A DNA stretch of 64,000 bases. It comes from Piscicola geometra (Eukaryota > Annelida > Clitellata > Hirudinida > Piscicolidae). The notes under the pieces were generated by a model. The model did no database searches. It saw only the letters and a list, made by a program, of their open reading frames with translations, and was not told where the DNA came from. Position 1 is the first letter of the stretch, and every line of letters begins with the position of its first letter. The stretch lies in assembly GCA_943735955.1 (NCBI GenBank), contig OX030966.1:3685976-3749975 (forward strand), given 5' to 3'. Positions 9,563 through 21,600 of the stretch are shown piece after piece. A program made the translations under genes and the position numbers.

Positions 9563-12264
9563 GCAGCTCTTTTTGAGAGACGATAGTTGTTAGCTGGCAG
9601 TCCACAAGCCGATATCATCTGTTGGAGATGATGATGATGGTGATGATTATGATGATGAGAATGGTGATGGTGGTGATGATGATGGTGATGATGATATTGT
9701 TGATGGTGCTGATGATGATGAAGCAATGATGATGATGGTATGATGGTGATGATGATGATGATGACCATATTAATAACGATGACGACAATTACATTGATTC
9801 TAGTGATGATGGTGATGACGATATTGATTGCACACGGGGACAGACCTTGGGCAGATGGGTGCGTAGATGGCGTGCGTAAGAGAGGACGGCGGTGGAGAGA
9901 CGTTTGTCTATCAGTCGGACTGTCCTCTCGAGGTGACACTCCCGCAAGAAGCAGCCTGCCACTCGCTCCAGCACGCCTGTGGTGGTGGTGATGATGATGG
10001 TGGTGGTGGTGATGGTGGTGATGATGGTGGTGGTGGTGATGATGGTGGTGGTGGTGATGATGGTGGTGGTGGTGGTGGTGGTGATGATGGTGGTGATGGT
10101 GGTGGTGGTGATGATGATGATGGTGGTGATGAAGGTGGTGATGATAATAGGTAAAAAAATGATGGTTTTAATATAAGAATGACATATAGTGACTAATTAT
10201 TGAATGTATAGCAGTAATGAATATTGATTTGAAAAGCACTAATGAATGAATTATTCAAGAAGTGAGTTGAGGAGGATAATGACGTCAAACCAATAAAGCT
10301 TTGCCACTGCACGTGCAGGCGCTCGAAGGGGTGGAGGTGTTGGTGTAGTGGCAGGATGCGGTCAGGGCCGCAACAGGTGGGAGGAGGGGGTGGTGGAGGG
10401 AAGAACGAAAGAGTTTGGAATGATGGTGGTTGGGAGGGTGATGATGGAGTGGTGGATGGTGAAAAGAAAGAATGGATGGTGGTGGTGGTTGGTGTCATGG
10501 TGGGGGTGGTTGGTGTCATGGTAGGGGTGGTTGTCATGGTAGGGGTGGTTGTCATGGTAGGGGTGGTTGTCATGGTAGGGGTGGTTGTCATGGAGGGGGT
10601 GGTTGTCATGGAAGGGTTGATGGAGCAGAGGGAGCAGTTGCTGAGATGCTGCAGACACTCCTCACAGCCATCTAACTGACTCAGCACCATCTGGTGTTGA
10701 AGGGTGGTGTTGAGGGGTGGTGTTGAAGGGGTGGTGGTGTTGAGAGGTGGTGGTGAGGGGGTGGTGTTGAGGGGGTAGTGGTGTTGAGGGGGTGATGTTG
10801 AGGGAGTGGTGTTGAGGGGGTGGTGTTGAGGGGGTGGTGGTGTTGAGGGGGTGGTGGTGTTGAGGGGGTGGTGTTGAGGAGTGGTGGTGTTGAGGGGTGG
10901 TGGTGTTGAGAGGGAAGTGGTGTAAAGGGGTGGTTGCAGTGACATCTTGAGAAAAGAAAAAAAGCACTGATGCAATATGATATGCCATAATAGGAATAGG
11001 AAGATAGCGAGATGGTGCTAGAGGAATCTATGGTAATAATAATAATAATAACAATATAATAACAAAAACAAATGTTTTATAACTGTTATTCTAAATTACT
11101 TTTAGTGAACAACTTGATTCATGGTCACCTTGGTTACTTTCAAGTACATTTATTCATTTATTTTAGGCCCTAGCAACACACTGCATTTAATTATTATATT
11201 AAATTTAATTTTAATATGATGGAGAAATGAGAATAATTTGAATAGTATAAATGATCATATTGAAGGGGGTGATGACCTGTTGGATGGGGACGGTGAGGAG
11301 GTGGTTGGCGATGCGAAGGGAGGTGGAAAAGATCCGGAGCAGCAGGAAGGAGCGTTTGATCTGTGATGTGATGATGATGGTAGGATAATGATTTTAATGA
11401 GAATAGAATAAAGATGGTGATGATGAAGACATTGATGGAAACATAAATGAAGGACAAGCCTGGAGGGCGAGGGTGTGAGGGATGTCTGTGAAGAAGTTGT
11501 GTTGCATGGTGTAGTTGTGCAGACAGTGGTTCTGCTGCTCGCTGAGGTCGAAGTCGTGGAGTAGGAAGAGGAGCAGTTTGCTCGAGAGGTTGTCGAAGAA
11601 GTGTTGGAAGATGACGATGAGGTTGGGAGGATGCTTGGCGGTGTAGAAGAGGTGGAGGTGGTGGAAGAGTTGGAAGAGGGAGTCGGAGGTCATTTCGTAG
11701 GGGGGTCCGTACGTGGAGAGCAGGTGCTGGTGCAGGTCACTCTTTGAGTTGTTGAGCATCTGCAACACTGCCTCTGAGGGTGCATCAAGGTTCGTGAGGT
11801 GCACTTGAAGGTTTGAAAGATGGTTGAGATGGTGTAGCATTGGAACTTGTAAGCATTCATTTGATGCATATGTGTGACAGTAGGAACTGATTTAATGTTT
11901 AAAGACCCATTTGGGGAGTATGAAAAGATAAAAAAAGACGACTGACTATCGAGGTTGACATAGGACACTTCAAAGGTCTTTGACAGTGACAGGAAGTGTC
12001 TCTTGAGGGCCTCCTGCATGCGGCCTCTGGTCCTCTCCCGCGCCATTATGACAGAGTTGCAGCATTCCTCACTCTTTTCACACCTCCAAAAAGAAGTTTC
12101 TGTGAAAATATAAAAAATAATTAAATTAACTAGCTGAATAAATTTATTAGAATATTGTTAGTCTTCTCACCATTGGAAAAAGAATGTGTTTTGCAGATAA
12201 AAGCTTTCGCAGTTGCGAAACATGTCGCCAAGCAGAGCAACCAGAGGGGTCTGTTCTTCATCAT
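6422..12264 (-). CDS. glypican (GPI-anchored heparan sulphate proteoglycan core)
   Basis: Glypicans carry heparan sulphate at the cell surface and tune Wnt, Hedgehog, FGF and BMP signals. Exons in coding order: 12264-12171, 12099-11969, 11771-11460, 11360-11277, 10690-10291, 9976-9846, 9618-about 9340, 7893-7848, 7175-7055, 6918-6422. Exon 1 encodes a signal peptide starting MMKNRPLWLLCL. Exon 2 has the CEKSEECC motif. Exon 3 has YGPPYE, a glypican hallmark, and DIPHTLALQ. Exon 4 has IKRSFLLL and IANHLL. Exon 5 has CEECLQHLSNCSLC. Exons 6-7 give the ACGLP motif and the F(W/L)SS...LC motif. The last exon has SSGSG and YYSG sites for glycosaminoglycan within a long Asp run. Splice phases agree across exons 1-3 and 4-7. 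The joins of exon 3 to 4 (GC donor needed) and 7 to 8 are unresolved. No hydrophobic GPI signal follows the acidic tail, so a last exon may be missing. Confidence 0.85.
7229..7832. repeat. 20-bp minisatellite in a glypican intron
   Basis: About 30 copies of GGTGAGGGTGGTGGAGGAGT, with GTG/ATG and GGA/GAA variants. It lies between the short exon at 7848-7893 and the exon at 7055-7175. Confidence 0.94.
7940..9125. repeat. 15-bp C-rich minisatellite in a glypican intron
   Basis: About 79 copies of CCACCCCTCACACCA, with CATCCC, CCCTTTACA and CCTTCACA variants in recurring order, which indicates segmental amplification. The 15-bp unit keeps all six frames open, so the 400-codon Thr/Pro/His frames are artefacts. 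A glypican exon expected between 9170 and 7893 may have been lost or masked here. Confidence 0.95.
9190..9306. repeat. (GAT)n microsatellite
   Basis: Nearly pure GAT repeat with a few GTT interruptions. On the minus strand it extends the poly-Ser frame of the glypican exon at 9618, but probably lies in the intron. Confidence 0.9.
9486..9562. repeat. (GAT)n inside a glypican exon, read as poly-Ser
   Basis: On the minus strand the repeat reads as a run of roughly 25 serines. It lies in one open frame between the ACGLPANNY motif and the DEIRVDVRG...SLC motif of glypican. No canonical intron is needed to join them. See findings. Confidence 0.7.
9628..9780. repeat. imperfect GAT/GGT trinucleotide tract
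   Basis: Intronic tract between glypican exons 9846-9976 and 9618. On the minus strand its distal end forms the 3' part of the intron. Confidence 0.85.
9980..10150. repeat. GGT/GAT trinucleotide tract
   Basis: GGT-rich repeat directly abutting the acceptor of the glypican exon at 9976. On the minus strand it reads (ACC/ATC)n ending in CACAG. Confidence 0.9.
10485..10618. repeat. 18-bp minisatellite inside a glypican exon
   Basis: About seven units of TCATGGTAGGGGTGGTTG. On the minus strand they encode a TMTTTP hexapeptide repeat, in frame with CSLC upstream and WQSFIG downstream within the 400-nt exon 10690-10291. Confidence 0.8.
10694..10925. repeat. GGTGGTGTTGAGGG minisatellite
   Basis: Units of 14-17 bp (GGTGGTGTTGAGGGG and variants). 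It abuts the acceptor of the glypican exon starting at 10690. Confidence 0.92.
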
Positions 12265-12429
12265 CTGTTCTTCATCAATCAGTCGCTAATCGTTCTACAA
12301 TCATTTGGTGACAACCAAAATTACTTTTAAACTATTTTTTATTAATTATTCAAATTTTTAATTTTATTTCGTTTTTAACAACATTTTAAATTATTTTAAC
12401 TTAATAACAGAGATGGGTAATATTAGGTA

Positions 12430-12715
12430 AATGGATAAAAAGTCTTAAGGAAAAAAAGTTTTCGGATAAAAAGTCTTCGGATAAAGTCTTCGGATAAAAA
12501 GTCTTCGGATAAAAAGTCTTAAGGATAAAGTCTTAAGGATAAAGTCTTAAGGATAAAGTCTTAAGGATAAAGTCTTAAGGATAAAGTCTTAAGGATAAAG
12601 TCTTAAGGATAAAGTCTTAAAGATTAAAGTCTTGAAGATAAAAAGTCTTAAGGATAAAAAGTCTTAAGGATAAAAAGTCTTCAAGATAAAAAGTTTGCAG
12701 AACAAAAAGTTTTCA
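12430..12715. repeat. GGATAAAGTCTTAA tandem array
   Basis: About 17 units of GGATAAAGTCTTAA or GGATAAAAAGTCTTCG. They share the GGATAAAAAGTC core with the arrays at 31070-31255 and 33650-33840, so this is another copy of the same dispersed element. Confidence 0.9.
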
Positions 12716-13220
12716 AAAAAAGATTTTTATGGAAAAAAACTTTATTTAATTTTTATTTATTTTAATTAATGTCAAATAATTTTTATAAACAAATTTAATT
12801 AATTAATAATAATAAAAGACTAACTAGTTATTTGAAATATTTTTTAGATTATGTGGTTCGATTATAGAACTCCCAGGAGGAAAAGTATAATCGGGAAGAA
12901 GTGCTTTTTATATAATTTTATTAATTTTAATGAATGTAAAATAATTTTTAAAAACAATTATAATTAACAAATACTAAGAAGAGACTAATTAATAAAGAAA
13001 TATCAAATAGAAGACATGAATAATCTGGAGGAAGTAGTGCTCATGAGCAGATCTGCAGATTGGGCTCAGTTTGAGCACTAGTGGAAAGCTTGCTTTTTAA
13101 TTAATTTTATTCATTTGTTATATCATTTTATTAACTTTTCATATGCTTTTATTAACTGTTTATCTAATTTTATCAACTTTTTATCTCATTTTTAAACTTT
13201 TTATCTCATTTTATAAACTT
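12716..13220 (-). mobile_element. partial copy of the foldback-type element
   Basis: In reverse orientation the segment matches the internal part of the 29.9-34.0 kb element. Shared blocks include the ATATCAAATAGAAGACATGA stretch, the CCTCCAGATTATTC-type block and the CTCCCAGGAGGAAAAG-type block. With the adjacent GGATAAA array it forms a truncated relative. No coding potential. Confidence 0.6.
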
Positions 13221-13227
13221 TTTATTA

Positions 13228-13860
13228 GAGCTGTTTAATCGCCGTTAATCGTTCGATTAAACATTTTGATTGTGCGTTAATCGTATTTTAACGCAATGTT
13301 TTTAGCATATTTGACATTATTATAAAATAGTATTTGAATTTTTTCTCTTACAAATGTAATAAAAATGTTATCAGAATTTTTTTTCAAATTAATCCACATT
13401 TTAAATAAATAAAAATGAATCCATAAATGATCAAAAAATGGAATCGTAATGCATCATTTTTTAGCAAACAAGTTTTTCAACTTTAGTTGGATATAAAGAG
13501 ACGCTTTTCTTGCTAACTATGCGTCTTGACAAGCTGAATGGACGTTCACATGAAACTGTACTTGCAGGAGATGACAAGTACTTTCTTCCCAGTTTCGCAA
13601 AAGCCGGATATGCCCCTTCGCTTTGTTGCCACCAAACAAGAAAACAACTCTCAAAGCCTACTTCAGATTCTTTTCTATAACGTTTAATGATTGAATAAGT
13701 AATCATTGAGATATCTTCATCTTCAGAATCTGAAGTTACATATGTTTGTAGTCTTTTATTTGGTGATGGCTGTATAGTTTTTGAGATTTTCTTCTCTTTT
13801 TATAGCTTCTTTAAATCTTTCATTTTTTGAAAACATTTTTAATTTGAAAATCGGGGGTCT
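13228..13860 (-). pseudogene. hAT transposase C-terminal fragment
   Basis: The minus-strand frame ends in a hAT C-terminal dimerisation domain. Its landmarks are YPAFAKLGRKYLSSPAS, then SCERPFSLSRRIVS, then VEKLVC, with the conserved Pro-Ala-Ser/Cys-Glu-Arg core of hAT transposases. An acidic SDSEDED stretch precedes it. The catalytic part is absent or decayed. The terminal 120 bp (13228-13350) recurs at 17813-17910. Confidence 0.75.
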
Positions 13861-14215
13861 AATGGTTTGGAAATTCTTGACCATTGGATATTCTGATTAT
13901 TCATTTTTTGCTCCAATTTCGAATGAAATTTTGTGTGTGAAACGAATGACATAAGCTGGATCATCTTCTGGATTGCATATTTATTGTGTAAAGTGACAAA
14001 TTGCAAGTAACATTATTGAAAATTTCGAGTATTTTTCACTCCCTAGAAGTTCTGTTGTAAATCTTCAAGAAACGAGAAGTCTTTTGATGAAATGCAGTTT
14101 TTCCCATTCGTTTGTTGAATGTAAATTAGTAGTGTTTGTGTTCACTTGCTGAAAATGTAACCATTTAGTTTTTATCTCCGTTTTCGTGGAACGATTATTC
14201 AGAATTGTCGTTTTC

Positions 14216-14640
14216 GTTACGAAAATAACAATGGTCGTCTTTACTCAATCAAACGGTATGATCGAACGATTTCATGAATGCTCTAAAGACTCGAAAAGAT
14301 GATTGGTTGATCGCATTGTCCTCTGTTTTGCTAGCACTTCGTTGTTTGCCAAATGAACATGGTATTTGTCCTTTTGCAGCTGTCACTGGCACTTCGCCTC
14401 TTGTGCCGCACATATTTTCTTCTCCTTTCACAACGCTCTCTGCTCTGCTCGTTTATTACATGGTATTACTTTAAATAAGGGAGATTTGGTGTTTGTTCGA
14501 ATTTACCGCGTGAGTCACCCACTCGAATCACCTTATCAAGGTCCTTTTGAGGTTATAGATTTCAATTAAAAAATTCTCAAAATTGAGATGCCAGATGACG
14601 AAGTTGCCACAGCAACGCGTGATCGTTGAGTTAGCTCACA
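14216..14640 (+). pseudogene. Ty3/gypsy-type integrase fragment
   Basis: Shows the end of a retrotransposon pol. A GMIERFHE-like motif is followed by DDWLIALSSVLLALR, then FAAVTGTSPLVP, then GDLVFVRIY and SPYQGPFEVI. This is the usual order of the integrase core end and its C-terminal domain in Ty3/gypsy elements. Frame changes between the blocks show decay. A TATATAAAGG...AATAAAA stretch at about 14730-14760 may be an LTR remnant, but no LTR pair is visible. Confidence 0.75.
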
Positions 14641-15019
14641 TAAAAAAATACAAATTTTTTGAACGCACACTTACACAGGCACTCTTTGGGCTAACGGAAG
14701 CTAGTTTGTAGCTTTGTTTCGCTCCCGGTATATAAAGGATTATTCCAATTAATAAAATTCTCTTTCTCAAACTCTCGTAGGTTTTATTGAGGTATTTCAA
14801 AAGTTATTAACATGCCTTTTATTCAAAAAAGTTTACCACAAAAATATTGCACGTTATTTATAGTTTTAAACAACATAATAATATTAATAAAAGACTACAA
14901 TAAATTGAATAAGAATGTTAAGAATAGAAAGATTAATCAGCAAAAAACGTTAATATTTATCACTTTTTCCAATTAGTTGAAAAAATACTTTTATTTTCAG
15001 ACAAGTTTATAATAAATAA

Positions 15020-15196
15020 TACCTATTTATAATGCACCAAGGCACGCAATTAAGGCGCCACTCACACGACATACGTCTTGAAACACCGCATCATATACAC
15101 AAGGTACATGAACTATCATAGCCAACCGGAATTCGAACTGGCCACCTTTAGATACAGGTCCAAAAACTTACCATCTAAGCCAATCCGCTCGCCAAG
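15020..15196 (-). mobile_element. tRNA-derived SINE
   Basis: On the minus strand the head starts GGCGAGCGGATTGGCTTAGA, giving an A box TGGCTTAGATGG. A B-box-like AGTTCGAATTC follows about 45 bp on, and then a non-tRNA tail. This is the polymerase III promoter layout of a SINE. It sits just downstream of the ornithine carrier gene. Confidence 0.6.
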
Positions 15197-15680
15197 TGTG
15201 CGAATATATAGGTATTTTAAGGTACTAGGAATCGGCTAGCAGAAAGTATGAGAGTCAATACTTGACACTGATCAAAAATGTTAAATATAATAGAAAAACG
15301 ATAAGAAAGAAAGATATGAACTCATTGTTCTCCTATTTGCTAAACATAATAACACGAGTGCTGAGTGGTTACTCTAGTAGCCAAGTTACTGAAGAAGAAA
15401 TGGGGCTGCCAAAGCCACGTTAACAAAAATTCTATTTTAAAACTCGTAATTTTTCCTCTACGACTTGACCTTTTGTGAGACACGTTTGCGTGTAATGAAA
15501 AACTTTACTGAAGAATATTCCAAGATTGATTTTAGCATGAAGCAATCGACATAAGATTTTGCCAGCGAAAAAATTTGACCTCAATAAATATATCCACCAA
15601 AACAACTTCTCATGACATAAACAACAACCAACTTTTCTCAAAAAACTCAGCACACCCGAACGATCCAGCGATCAGAAGCC

Positions 15681-18600
15681 TCACTCCACCCCCATCCAAT
15701 CAGCACTCTGTCCCAGGTATTTCTTGGTGCTCTCATACGCGAGGAAAAGACCGCCTGTGGCTGGAAAGGTCCTCAGAAGAGTGGGTCCCAGGCCCTTGTA
15801 CAGTGCCCGCACCCCTGAGGTGGTGAAAGGTTTAAAAGTTTGAAATTTTTATTTTAATAAGGTTTGCTTCTACTTTCGGAAAATGTAACAATGGTTGAAT
15901 AAATGAGAGTGAGCAACGGCATTTGAAAACCTAACCCTAATGCACACGCTATGAGATAACATTCCATTTAAAACTAAAGCACATTATAAAGTACGCTGGA
16001 AGCACCCTCAACCCAAAGACTAAATCAGTTATACCTGATCATCCTCAGACAATACACCTCAAAAGCTTTCTTTTTTAATGGAAACAATGGCAATACCAAA
16101 CAATCTCTGGTTTGTTCAAGTTGAGACTGCAACCTGCAGAGCTCAATGCCTGAGCGGAAAGTCTGCATTGAAGCACTTACGAGATGTTCACTGAAAGCCT
16201 CTCGAGGTGTTCAATCTACAATATTCTGTAGGGAGACAAAAAAGAGATTGTTTTGAAGCCTATTCTTTTACACTCAGTCCAGCTTCAAAGAAACGTCAGA
16301 AAACACTTCACCAGTCAATTTGCTATGAATATAGTGCAGGGAACAGTAAGAAAACGTGCTAATTATTACTGACTACAAGTGTCTCAAAATATTCGGCCAA
16401 TACTGGAAACATTATGGCCATGTACGACACCATTGAATCCACGAAGCCACTGAGGTCAGCCACTTATCGATCGTTCATGACAAAGACAATCCTTGCATGA
16501 AGAACTTTTCAATACTGCAAGCTAAATCACGTCACAGACGAAAGCACCTAAGTGCACAACCCCCTCTGTCGATGCCGGTTAAAGGAACCCGTGCTTCGAG
16601 ACATGACAGAAGTCTGAGTAATCCCTTTGTATGAAGCAAGCAAATTCGACAATACAACAGCTACAAAAAACAAGTATTTAAACATTTGGGAACATATTGG
16701 TATTTTACGGTAACCTGTATTAAAACTTGATTCGATATTGTGAACATAGCCCTTAAGCCCCACCCCTCCCTCCAACCACTTACCACACCCCCTCCCTCCA
16801 CCACTTACCACACCCCTCCCTCCACCACTCCACACAACACTTACCACACCCCTCCCTCCACCACACCACAGCGCACACCACAGCGCACACCACAGAGCAC
16901 ACCACAGCGCACACCACAGAGCACACCACAGACCACACCACAGAGCACACCACAGCGCACACCACAGAGCACACCACAGACCACACCACAGCGCACACCT
17001 TCTTCTCTGGCGACCTTGCGCACCATGCCAACAAACGACAGTGAAGTGTCCATGCCTGCTGTGCCAATTTGGATTCTCGACTTGATGACGTCACTAGGAA
17101 AGATGGCCGTCCAAATGGCCACGCCTCCGACGCCTCCACATATCATCGTTTTGATCGGACCTGAGGTGGTGTTTCTAAGGAATTTCACTCAATTCACTCC
17201 TCAACCAATTCACCACTCAACCAATTCACCACTCAACCAATTCACCGCTCAACCAACTCACCCCTCAACCAATTCACCCCTCAACCAATTCACCACTCAA
17301 TAAATTCACCCCTCAACTAATTCACCCCTCAACTAATTCAACCCTGAGCCAATTCACTCCTCAACCAATTTACCCTTCAACCGATTCACCCTTCAACTAA
17401 TTCACCTTTCAACCAATTCACCCCTCAACCAATTCACTTCTCAACCAATTCACCCCTCAACCAATTCACCCCTCAACTAATTCACTCCTCAACAAATTCA
17501 CTCCTCAACCAATTCACCCCTCAACCAATTCACTCCTCAACCAATTCACCCCTCAACTAATTCACTCCTCAACCAATTCACTCCTCAACCAATTCACCCC
17601 TCAACTAATTCACCCCTCAACTAATTCACTCCTCAACCAATTCACTCCTCAACTAATTCACCCCTCAACTAATTCACCACTCAACTAATTCAACCCTGAA
17701 CCAATTCACTCCTCAACTAATTCACCCCTCAACCAATTCACCCCTCAACTAATTCACCTTTCAACTAATTCATCCCTCAATGTAGTTTTTTATAGGTCTT
17801 TTCATACTTTTTACTAGAGATTTTCCACGATTAAAAATTTTAATCGTACGTTAATCGAGTTTTAAAGCAATGTTTTTAGCATATTTGACATTAATATAAA
17901 ATAGTATAGCAATTGATTAAGCTAGTTTGGCTGAAAAGACTTTGCTGAAAACTCAATCAAGTGTCACCTAATATTCTTATGAAAGTTTCTTTTATGTTCA
18001 ATGAACAATACTTGAAAGATTTTCGTTAAATTACTTCATACAAATGTAGTAAAAATCAGCAAATGAAGTACACCAGCTTCTGCACCTTAAACTTTAAGCG
18101 AAAATTATGGAAACTTGCCTGCAGTAACACAACTTCTATAGTTATTATTTTAGATGAATTGAACGAGTTTTTTCGGATAAATTTTATTTAAGTGAGCTTT
18201 CCCTAAAATTTCAAAAATGATTTAAACAGATTTAATAAAATTTCAATGAAGATTTGATTTGACGTGAAACATTTTCCAAATTTAAAAAAGCTTTGATCTG
18301 TCCTGATTTGCAATTAACTTTTAGAATTTGAGTGGATTTGAAAATATTCGGATTTAGAAATTCTCAAAAAAAGAGTTAATTAGATTTGATTATCGAAAAT
18401 CTGGATTTGTGCCACCCCAGCATAGTATATAGAAACACAAACATAAAAAGATTTTTTTACCGTTAAGTCTTGAGAAAAAAAAAGTTATAAGGATTAAAAA
18501 AACAAGTTTCAGAGATTTTTGATCACTTACCAAACGAGTCAAGTAATAAAAAGCCGGAAGCAGTATAAATAAAAATACATCAACGTATTATATATCTTTG

Positions 18601-21600
18601 TATTGTCTTGAGTTCCCAAACTGGAAACGTAAACTTAATTTTTGTATAGTTTTAGGCTATAAACTTTATGTACCAATTAATGCTTTATAGTATAAAGCAT
18701 TAATTGGTACATCCTAAATTCGACACATTCGCCTAAAAGGGGTTTAAAATATTATGTGTATAATTGAGTCCGTTTGAGTTACTTTTGAAAAGTGAATTGG
18801 TTGAAAGGTGAATTGATGCACTGCATTAAGATTGCGTCAAAATGAAATTGTAATAAAATTTAACTTAACGTGTGGAATAAGGGAAGAATTTTCATATATT
18901 TAAAGGAAAGACTAACCGATATCATCCTTGTGCGAGCCTTCAGGCGTGAGAAACACCTTCGCGAGTTCGTAGCCACCAAAAAAAAAGAAGTAGCCGGGGA
19001 TTTCTCTGACGAAAGTCGGCACCAGACCTCGGAACATGCCGGGAACTCCCTCCGTGCGCAGGATCTGCCTGGTCAACTGCCAGGGACCTCTGGAAAGAAG
19101 GGATTGGTCAAATAATAATAATAATAATAACTTCAATAAATTAATCATTTTTATCCTAATTTATATTGCTCAAGTGTTAAGGTTTGATTTCCAAGGTGAG
19201 CATTTTACAAAGTCTCCATCTCCTTCGAAGCAATCCTTGCTATGCAAGCGATCGACGTTCAATGGGACCTCCTAAACGTTCAGTGCTTTGTATCAAATTT
19301 GTATGTCTTATTGCATATCTTACTGCGACATTCACCAGTTTTCTCAGAAGGTCGACCCAGGTTTGAAAGGTTTGTTCTCTTGTTTGCAACACGAAGCCAA
19401 TATTCAAGATTCCAAAGCTTATCACGAAATACACTACAAGTCCTTCCGTAAAGATCACTAATGTTTTTCTAACTCTTTAGTAGGTCTAAATTCGATCCAG
19501 ACCTCAGGAGTTTGGTATCTCCATTGTGACTTTTGTCAGCTTTCCATGTCTTGAGAAAGGCTACAAATCTCCAAGACCACTCAAACAAGAAGCAAATCAA
19601 AGCAGAATGAAAACTCTTCAACTCATTTCTTGACACCACTACACTCACCTGTAGTCACGAGAAGGCTCCGCTGTCGATAGCCAATGTGGCCATTTGTTAA
19701 ACTTTTTCGGAAATAGCTAAAAGATTTGGAATGCAGTAAAGATACAAAAAAATTAAATTCAAAAAAGTCTCTCATTTATAAAAGTTTTTTCTAGAAGCAG
19801 TCTCTCTTTTCTAAAATTGACCTATTGGGACCACAGTGTTTTTGAAGGGTTGAGCCAATCAAAACGGTGCGCTGTAAATAATTTTTCCTAACTTTAGCTA
19901 CAATAGATTTTGGGCGAGCTACGAAAAAGGTCTACTCAGAATTTTGATATGTCAGTAAAAAAACTAATTTAATTCAGGTTGGCTGATTAAGTTACCTAGA
20001 GTCTAAAAGCGATCCATCCCAAACTGCAAAAGATCTCCAATTAAAGTTGAAAGAAACAGACTAACTCCAAAATAGAATCCCCTTCAACAGAAAATTATCC
20101 TAACCTATTGAAAACTGCAAAGACATGAGAGAATGAGTAAATCATAAGAACAAATCAGAATTTTAATCTCTTATTCATATAGCTGAAATATAAAAAAATT
20201 AAAGAATAGAGCTTCGTAGACAAAAGAAAAAGATATGTGGATGATGATAGACTACAAAAGGTCTGAAGTGAAAAGGATAAGCAAAATACCATTGAAGTTG
20301 ACATGTGTGTGTATGAGAAAATGAAAGGGAAGTCTTGGAAAAGGGGAGAAAGATGTTCGTGGACAGAAGTGAAGAGAGCTTTACGGAACTACTCCGAGAG
20401 GTTTCAGTGCTTTGAAAAATAGCAGACTGAGAGGAAAAAAACTTTTAAAATGCCTGATGCTGCCCTGAAGAGATTTATAGTTTATCTATTAGGTAAGAGT
20501 TGCTTTCATCAAGTTGGCCACTTTAATTAAGCCTTCAATGCAAACACTTTGAACTTATGCAAAATGTAACCAACAAACATATGTTTCTGAGAAGCAGCAG
20601 GATCGGCAGAAGCAAAAGACATCTCTCTCATGGCTTGGAGCTTGCACTTGATCAGCTCGGTCGGACATAACACGAAGGAAGAGAAAAATGCAGCCATGCT
20701 GCCACTCACAGCATTTTCCAAAGCATTCAAATCAGAAGTCTTGTTTTTGTTCAACATCGTGGCTATCTGATGAAAAGTGATGTTTTGAAGGCTTTAATAG
20801 TGACTATTGCAATACGGAAGGTGACAATAAATTATTAAATGAAATAAAAAGACTCACAATTTTTTGGCATTGTCCATATGCTAGAAAAAGAACTGAGTTC
20901 TCTCCCACCTGTGCTGCAAGACTTGGCAGAGTGCCAGCATACAAACCTCTGTAGACTCCCTCTTTCTGGAAAGTCGTCTTGAAACATTGGTAGGCATTAG
21001 AGTATAAAGAAGGAAATGACTGGAGCTTGACTTTGACTGTGTCTAGTGGTTGTCCGATATACACCGAAGCTGTTCCTCCTAACAGATAGTTTGCCAAATG
21101 TCAAACTATTTTAATATTGCAAAAGTTTAAGAGTCTTAACTCAAGACTTATATATAATAAAATATTTTCTTAACCTGCAACTCCACCAATAAAATCAATG
21201 ACGGCATCTAAAAATTTCCGTTTTGTAGACTTTGCAGCTAGTACATGTGTATGGTGTTCATGATGTTCGAGATCTTGACAAACTGGAGGTGACATATTGA
21301 AAAGGACAATAAGGAACTTACTTTGTAATAAATATATTTAAATATTCAAAAATAGAATATGCTAGTATTTTGTAGATAAGCTAGTCTTATTAAAAGCACT
21401 TTATTAAAAAGTAGGCCTAGACTAAAACCATGAAATTAATTAGGTTAGATGTAGTAAGTGGATTTAAGTTAAAAAATAGTTTTAGGGGAACATGACAATG
21501 TCGGTCGATTTTGTAAACCTTCTTTTAAACAAATTTAATAAAAATGTAATACAAATTTAAGTTTTCAAACACAGTTTTTAAGATAGTTTATTCAACATTA

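Noticed and set aside
12171..12264. Initially taken as unrelated spacer upstream of glypican
   Set aside because: It was reassigned to glypican exon 1, since it encodes a signal peptide and its phase-1 donor fits the acceptor at 12100.
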